Assembly: GCA_034440575.1 (NCBI GenBank)
Contig: JAOTOL010001643.1
Coordinates: forward strand, 3,625,501 to 3,689,500
Direction: 5' to 3'
DNA length: 64,000 bases
Source: Imbricaverruca yamaguchii
Lineage: Eukaryota; Arthropoda; Thecostraca; Neoverrucidae
Shown here one piece after another: positions 58,247 to 64,000 of this stretch. How positions within the stretch are numbered: the stretch's first letter is position 1; each line of letters starts with the position of its first letter. The position numbers and the translations under genes are program-made. The notes under the pieces are model-generated. The model saw only the letters and a program-made list of their open reading frames with translations. It ran no database searches and was not told the DNA's origin.

Positions 58247-59349
58247 CGTCAAGTCAGTCGCTGCGGCGCGCGGAGCTGCGTGATGACGGTGATGTCCGCC
58301 ACGGCTGCGTCTGTCAGCTGAATGTCAGCTGACGTCGGCACACCGTGTTGTGCGGTGCAGGTCACGTCCTTCTCGTCGGCGACTGTCAGCCGTCTGTCAG
58401 TCGTCTGTCAGATGGCTGTCGGCTGACAGACAGCTGATAATCAGCTGACTATCAGCTAACTACTATTGGACGGGAACGGTCCCACCCGTCTTTCACTTGG
58501 CGTGCATTTTTGGTATGCTGTTGATGTAGGTTCTAGTGAAGTTTGATGGTGGCTATCAATGCTCCCTACAGGGTTGACGGTTCATGACATTGTCTAGTTT
58601 TTACCCGGATGAACCGTGCTCAGAATCGATGGGCTTGGGCGCGAATGATCAGTTATGGTCGAAGCGCTCTAAAGCCCAAATGACAAACGAATCGATGGGC
58701 TAGAGCTAGTTGATAGCTACTGTAAGCGAGGTTTGTTGCCATTGTGTGTGTAAGCGGCAAATAGGATTGGCCCCAGCCACTTAATTTTATTTCCCACGCT
58801 TTTGTTGCAAGACTGCAAGCAAGTGCCTCGGCAAGGGAATTTGTTCCATTTTATCACTGCTGCAACACTAAGATTCCCGAAACCGTAATTGTGGGAACTA
58901 GCCTATTTCTCCACTTCACACTATTTTTTAAATGTTAATTAAGCTGTAAAGTCCTCCGTGTTCAAGGCGACCAAACTTGAACAATTTAATTAAGTGATTT
59001 TCTATTTCAAGTTCGCAGCCGTGTTAGCCCGATAGTGCCAACATGAGCCGCTTAAAACCAGCTCCAGCCAGCAGCGTGGCTAAGGCTAGCTTTAGCCCAT
59101 CGTTCCTAGCCCCGGCTCAGCGCCTCCTCCCGCTTTTCGGCTCGCCAGGGTGATCGTTGAATGCTGTAAACAAGTGCATTTTATAGTTGTCGCGAATGGA
59201 GTGTTTTGGAACGTACTCTGATCATACGGTGGAGCATGATTGAAATAAGCATCCTCGATGGTTAAATACAAATGTTTTTGTATGTGACTTTTACCTAATA
59301 GAAAGCATTCGAGCTGACTATGACAGTATAGCCCTGCTATCTAGATCCC
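58247..59349. other. POP5 3' flank; short CTGTCAG-type repeats
   Basis: Between 58,305 and 58,465 the motifs CTGTCAG, CAGCTGA and GTCGGCTGAC recur in both orientations and could fold. No gene seen beyond. Confidence 0.5.
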
Positions 59350-59434
59350 TCCAGTCGAATTTCTGGGCGCTACATAACCAATAGCAGTTGATGCGCCCTT
59401 AAGCCCAAATAATCAATCAATCCAGTCGAATTTC
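59350..59434 (+). mobile_element. Very short retroposed element with perfect 14-bp target duplication
   Basis: The 57-bp insert (59,364-59,420) starts TGGGCGC, contains GATGCGCCC, then GCCCAAATAA, and ends in an ATCA-type simple repeat. It is flanked by TCCAGTCGAATTTC at 59,350-59,363 and 59,421-59,434. GGGCGC and GCGCCC can pair. Same first bases and same build as the element at 681-740. Confidence 0.85.
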
Positions 59435-59872
59435 ATCTATTTCGCAATGAGCACAACTTTTGATTAATTTCCATGAAGCGTATTGGAGTGTCCATAGAAC
59501 TATGTGCAATCCCCTGTATAGTACCACGCTGGAAACTACAATTGCGCCCGTGACGTCATGAAGCCCAGACAGCCCATGGCCAATTACAGCTGATCATATC
59601 GATGGCCTCCGTTGCCATGGCGCCCGCGCGACGCCCGCACGACACCTGGCGGGGACTCGCCGGCGCAGCGCGCGTGCGAGTGAAATGTCCATCGGCTGCT
59701 GCGCGCCACCGCGAATGACTCAACCGATTTCAGTGTACAGGCCGTGTATTTGCGCAGGAGTGAAGGCACACTGATGAAGGTCGCGGGCAGAACTGCGTTG
59801 TTCACTGAAGTTCATCTGCTTCGCAGAAGCGATCGGCTCGACGGAGCATTGCTTGGTGTAGAAAAGCACACA

Positions 59873-60071
59873 TCGTTTGCAAAGAAGAACCTTGGGTTTT
59901 TTACGACGCATTCAACCGCTAGGTTGCATAGCGTCGCCAACTTCTCACGCCGATTGGTCGCGGGTGGACTCGGTAAATGCCGTCGGTTGTGAGATTCTAA
60001 CCCACAATCTTGCGATCAAGATTCCGATCCTCTACCAACCCAGCTACCGTGGCCCCACGTCGTTTACGAAG
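59873..60071 (-). mobile_element. tRNA-derived SINE, copy 3, with 12-bp target duplication
   Basis: Body about 59,885-60,059 on the minus strand; flanks TCGTTTGCAAAG (59,873-59,884) and TCGTTTACGAAG (60,060-60,071) differ at two positions. The head has GTAGCTGGGTTGGTAGAG and a decayed B-box (GGTTAGAATC), and the same lysine-like CTCTTGA-type loop region as the copy at 51,267 (here ATCTTGA). The body matches copies 1 and 2. Confidence 0.83.
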
Positions 60072-60721
60072 ACAAGATGTCGATGTGTGCGTTGGACGGG
60101 AGCGAAGTACAGGTGACCCGACTGAAAGTTACAGAATGGTATCCAGCTCTCCCTATTTGTTTCGCTCGTCAGCAAAGGCTTATTCACTACCATTCACCGG
60201 GACTGCACGTTGCGATTACATTTCATATTAAAATTAGTCCACGTTACCAGCTTGTGGAAAAACCCACCACTGGAGTCTCTTTTAAATTAGCCTGATACAT
60301 CGTGCAAGTGACAATTGGACTAAGCAGTCAACAGCTAAAAATATAGCCCAATGCATTGGCTCTTTTCTATGTGTGATGCCAGGGACAGGTTAATACATTT
60401 TCACAGGGGAAGGACATTCGTTTGGAGAGACGTCACTGCGAAAGGTCCTGCAAAAGGAAAAGGTCCTGCGAAAGGTCTTTGGCTGAAAATTTTCCCCGAG
60501 CATGGAGAGAAGGATGCAGTCATGTATACTAAAGTATCGAGTATCAAGTCTTTTCCTCTCAACGCGTCACCTACTCCTCCGAGAGGGGTGCCTTTTGCTA
60601 ACAAATCTGGTGTGCGGAGTGTACTCGAGTCTATCCCCCGGAAGGGCTCCTTTTCTCGTCAGGGGCGCCACCTTTCAATGGGGGTACATGTCTCGCTCTG
60701 TATCCGCCCCCATGTGACGAA

Positions 60722-60759
60722 TGCAAAAGCGGTAATGCTTTTGCATTACCGCTTTTGCA
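60722..60759. repeat. Perfect 17-bp hairpin with TTTT loop
   Basis: TGCAAAAGCGGTAATGC (60,722-60,738) pairs with 60,743-60,759 around TTTT. Followed directly by two more GCGGTAATG motifs. Confidence 0.85.
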
Positions 60760-60776
60760 ATGCGGTAATGCGGTAA

Positions 60777-60807
60777 TTCAGATAACCTTTTCAGTAGGTT
60801 ATCTGAA
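60777..60807. repeat. Second hairpin, 12-bp stem
   Basis: TTCAGATAACCT (60,777-60,788) pairs with AGGTTATCTGAA (60,796-60,807), loop of 7 bases. Lies 17 bp from the previous hairpin. Confidence 0.82.
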
Positions 60808-60939
60808 ATGATTTGCACACCGTAGTTGTTTATTACTGCACTAATGTGTATTGCCTGGTGTAGAGTTCTACCAAGGGCACCTGCCCTTCAGATGTACGAT
60901 AATTGGCAGTATCATTGTACACGGCGTCAAAAGCTAGCA

Positions 60940-61012
60940 CATACACATACATAAACACACATACACACACACGCACGTACACGTATAAACACACGCACAT
61001 CACGCACATTCA
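60940..61012. repeat. CA-rich microsatellite
   Basis: Imperfect CACA/CATA/CGCA repeats. Confidence 0.88.
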
Positions 61013-61097
61013 CACGTACCTCGACATCATCAGCTCGATTGTCAGTTGAACGAACGTCACAAACATAAAGCGACGCTTTTGTTTGGAGCGACAGACA

Positions 61098-61295
61098 CCA
61101 GTCACCTCGTGGGCTGACAGCTGGGATCATGACGGGGACAACCACCAGTCAGCTCGTGGGCTGACAGCTGGGATCATGACGGGGACAACCACCAGTCAGC
61201 CCGTGGGCTGACTGGTGGTTGTCGCCGTCGTGGTCCCAGCCGTCAGCCCGTGGGCTGACTGGTGGGACCACGACGGCGACAACCACCAGTCGGCC
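61098..61295. repeat. Direct and inverted ~50-bp repeats
   Basis: CGTGGGCTGACAGCTGGGAT with GACGGGGACAACCACCAGTC occurs twice in direct orientation, then the GGCTGACTGGTGGTTGTC form follows as its inverse, then again direct. The junction CAGCCCGTGGGCTG lies near 61,200. The block could form a long cruciform. Confidence 0.82.
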
Positions 61296-61539
61296 TTTCA
61301 GCTCTAACGTTGGCCACATGTCAGCTTATTTTCGCACGCACACACGACACAAATTCGCTCGGCCGGTGTCTGCGCGGCCGCCGGGAAGTGATCGGCTCCA
61401 GGTGTCGGCCCGTCCCGTGGCTGACGAGCCCGCTGGTGCCCATTCACAGCAGGGAAATCGATGGCTCGCATTCAGTGCGGCCGGCCGGTGTAGAGGCGCG
61501 GTCGTTGGTGCGCCGATCGGCCGCTGGGCGGCGCCACCG

Positions 61540-61719
61540 TCAGTCGATGGCGAGGTCGCTGTTCTGTTTGTAGGACGCGTGGTCGACGACCCTGGTCGGC
61601 GACGGCGGCGCCAGCTCGTACGCCGCTCCGGTGGGACGACTGGGCTCGCAGCCCGGATCCGTTCCCAGGGTGGGGTCGGGCCGGATGGAGTTCACCAGTC
61701 GCTGCGGAAGTGCGCGAAG
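61540..61719 (-). CDS. Terminal coding exon, possibly the C-terminus of an SLC6-type neurotransmitter transporter
   Basis: In one minus frame a 59-residue stretch from LRALPQRLVNSIRPDPTLG to SYKQNSDLAID ends at TGA (61,542-61,540). Third positions are almost all G or C (CTG GTG AAC TCC ATC CGG type), unlike the other frames. It starts immediately after an acceptor-like ACGACTGTTCAG (intron side 61,720-61,731). The pattern QRL-x-N-(6)-P-(3)-G is reminiscent of the cytoplasmic tail after the last membrane segment of SLC6 glycine-type transporters, but this is a weak, short match from memory. The upstream membrane exons were not recognised to the right, so they would lie beyond the minisatellite or outside the window. 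It could be the tail of another protein. Confidence 0.45.
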   Translation of the reverse strand, partial: LRALPQRLVNSIRPDPTLGTDPGCEPSRPTGAAYELAPPSPTRVVDHASYKQNSDLAID

Positions 61720-61731
61720 CTGAACAGTCGT

Positions 61732-62409
61732 GGGCCATTGCCACGAGCGTGGCTGCTGAATGTTTAGATAGGCTATTGCAACATGAGACATTCCTCAGTG
61801 TATTGTTAATACACCAGCACCGTGAAATCCATAAGCTCGGCTCGAGCTGCTTAAAAACGAAAGAAACCATCCACCGTGCCATTTGTCATGGTTATCGAAA
61901 ACTTTCCCTCGCAATGCTCATGAACGAGGGAACATCAAGAAACAGCTTGTTCCTTTCGATTTTCTGTTGGCGACACCTTAGATACCTAATCACATTTGCA
62001 TAGAAATTCAGCCACTGTTCAGTACCCTTAGTCTCATATTTGATGCTCAATAGCAGGAGCCCACCATCGCATCACCAATGCTTGGTCAAAGCTCACAGCC
62101 ACTGCTCATTAGAGGGGCTTGGTCCCAACACGACCCCTTAGTCAGGAACCGCAGTCAGTGTCAGTGTATGCCACCTGACAGTCCAGCCACCATTTCTTAT
62201 TTATGAGCCATCGTCACTGTTCATTAGTCGGGACTGAGCATTGTTGAGTTGCCATAGTTACACACACAGTCACTGCTCCTCGGTCCTCGACGCTAGCAAC
62301 GTCAATACTCAACAGTGCGGATAATTCTGTTCACATGAAACAATCCGAAGCGGAACGCTCGCGCAAAATCCCCGGGTCGGCGCGAAAACCCATTGCTGTT
62401 CAGTCCGAC
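61732..62409. other. No gene seen (possible intron of the preceding exon)
   Basis: Unique sequence with no supported coding exon. Confidence 0.45.
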
Positions 62410-63772
62410 AGGCCTGTCGTGGGTATCGCCGTGCATCGCCTCGTGCCAACAGTGTAGCCGGTATTGGCCGGTGTCGTGGGGTGTATTACCGTGCATCGCC
62501 TCGTGCCAACAGTGTAGCCGGTGTTGGCCGGTGTCGTGGGGTGTATTACCGTGCATCGCCTCGTGCCAACAGTGTAGCCGGTATTGGCCGGTGTCGTGGG
62601 GTGTATTACCGTGCATCGCCTCGTGCCAACAGTGTAGCCGGTGTTGGCCGGTGTCGTGGGGTGTATTACCGTGCATCGCCTGTCGCTTATCGCCTCGTGC
62701 CAACAGTGTAGCCGGTGTTGGCCAACAGTGTAGCCGGTGTTGGCCGGTGTCGCAGGGTGTATTATCGTGCGTCGCCTCGTGCAACAGTGTAGCCAGTGTT
62801 GGCGGGTGAGGGGTGTATTACCGTGCATCCTCTCGTGCCAACAGTGTAGCCGGTGTTGGCGGGTGTCGCGGGGTGTATTATTGTGCATCCTCTCGTGCCA
62901 ACAGTGTAGCCGGTGTTGGCCAACAGTGTAGCCGGTGTTGGCCAACAGTGTAGCCGGTGTTGGCCAACAGTGTAGCCGGTGTTGGCCGGTGTCGCAGGGT
63001 GTATTATCGTGCGTCGCCTCGTGCAACAGTGTAGACAGTGTTGGCGGGTGAGGGGTGTATTACCGTGCATCGCCTCGTGCCAACAGTGTAGCCGGTGTTG
63101 GCCGGTGTCGTGGGGTGTATTACCGTGCATCGCCTCGTGCCAACAGTGTAGCCGGCGTTGGCCAACAGTGTAGCCGGTGTTGGCCGGTGTCGCAGGGTGT
63201 ATTATCGTGCGTCGCCTCGTGCAACAGTGTAGCCAGTGTTGGCGGGTGAGGGGTGTATTACCGTGCATCCTCTCGTGCCAACAGTGTAGCCAGTGTTGGC
63301 GGGTGTCGCGGGGTGTATTATTGTGCATCCTCTCGTGCCAACAGTGTAGCCGGTGTTGGCCAACAGTGTAGCCGGTGTTGGCCGGTGTCGCAGGGTGTAT
63401 TATCGTGCGTCGCCTCGTGCAACAGTGTAGACAGTGTTGGCGGGTGAGGGGTGTATTACCGTGCATCGCCTCGTGCAACAGTGTAGACAGTGTTGGCGGG
63501 TGAGGGGTGTATTACCGTGCATCCTCTCGTGCCAACAGTGTAGCCGGTGTTGGCGGGTGTCGCTGGGTGTATTATTGTGCATCGCTTCGTGACAGCAGTG
63601 TAGCCGGTGTAAGCGGTGTCGCGTGGTGTATTATCGTGCATCGTATCGTGCCAACAGTGTGCCAGTGCTGGCGGGTGTCGCGGGGTGTATTATTGTGCAT
63701 CGCTTCGTGACAGCAGTGTAGCCGGTGTAAGCGGTGTCGCGTGGTGTATTATCGTGCATCGTATCGTGCCAG
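62410..63772. repeat. Minisatellite, about 60-bp unit, about 22 copies with higher-order structure
   Basis: Units contain GTGTATTACCGTGCATCGCC and TCGTGCCAACAGTGTAGCCGG, then TGTTGGCCGG. Short 19-bp internal repeats (TGGCCAACAGTGTAGCCGG) are inserted at 62,710, 62,915-62,975, 63,160 and 63,360. Blocks such as 62,740-62,930 and 63,175-63,360 repeat as larger units. Open frames on both strands are carried by the array. Confidence 0.93.
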
Positions 63773-63789
63773 TTGCGCAGCCAAGAGGG

Positions 63790-64000
63790 GCGAAGGGGCA
63801 GCCTGGACGGTCGGAGGGAGCCCACAAAGGCCCCTCAAGGCGTCGGTGCAGGGTGCCCGTAAGGGTCTCTGGGTCCCCGGGCTTGTGTTGAGGGCCCCGA
63901 AACAGCATGAAGGACCCCGGGCCGTCGGCGTGGCCCAAGCTGAAGAATGGGCCCCTGATCAGATGGACAGGGCCAACGCATTTGAAAACGACCTCTGGAT
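63790..64000. repeat. G/C-run degenerate repeat, cut by window end
   Basis: GGGCCCC- and CAAGGCGTCGG-containing sequence of the same family as 26,940-27,900. Confidence 0.6.

Noticed and set aside
61720..64000. Membrane-spanning exons of the putative SLC6 gene
   Set aside because: No hydrophobic exon with splice sites was recognised on the minus strand; most of the stretch is minisatellite.

Overview
This is eukaryotic nuclear DNA, most likely from an arthropod. Genes have short GC-rich exons with GT/AG borders and long introns. A CR1-type LINE, tRNA-derived SINEs and many GC-rich minisatellites are present, and nothing resembles an operon. The lineage is inferred from the gene and repeat types; I cannot name the species. 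Only a few stretches are convincingly coding. The many long open frames elsewhere lie in tandem arrays that happen to lack stops.

Layout: 1-8.8 kb has no recognised gene but holds four short GC-rich arrays. At 8,850-9,167 (minus) lies the first coding exon of a Hedgehog morphogen, inside a CpG-rich block that is probably its promoter. From 9.6 to 28 kb the window is micro- and minisatellite (units of 2, 21, 25, 62, 48 and 16 bp), including two 16-bp arrays facing each other across a palindrome near 23,677. At 28.2-29.05 kb lie a broken THAP zinc finger (plus) and a SWIM zinc-finger exon (minus). From 29.8 to 42.8 kb is a nested set of inverted-repeat elements. The clearest (35,894-40,466) has arms of about 1.3 kb, a 9-bp target duplication (readable as up to 15 bp) and an exon-like insert, as in Foldback or Mutator-type elements. 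A family of 21/42-bp minisatellites sits beside it.

From 43.4 to 50.5 kb are a degenerate G/C-rich repeat, a probable hAT transposase remnant and a nearly full-length CR1-like LINE. The LINE has an esterase-type ORF1 with two frame breaks, and an endonuclease/reverse transcriptase ORF2 with two in-frame TAG codons. At 51,903-58,246 (plus) lies a complete four-exon gene for the RNase P/MRP subunit POP5 (160 residues). A 29-bp minisatellite in its last intron has carried along a copy of the exon-4 splice acceptor. Three SINE copies with clear target-site duplications lie before, inside and after POP5. At 61,540-61,719 (minus) is a coding-like terminal exon, possibly the C-terminus of an SLC6-type transporter. 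The right edge is a 60-bp minisatellite.

The genes do not form one pathway. POP5 acts in tRNA/rRNA processing, Hedgehog in cell signalling, and the last exon may belong to a membrane transporter. All readings are by eye; no database search was possible.
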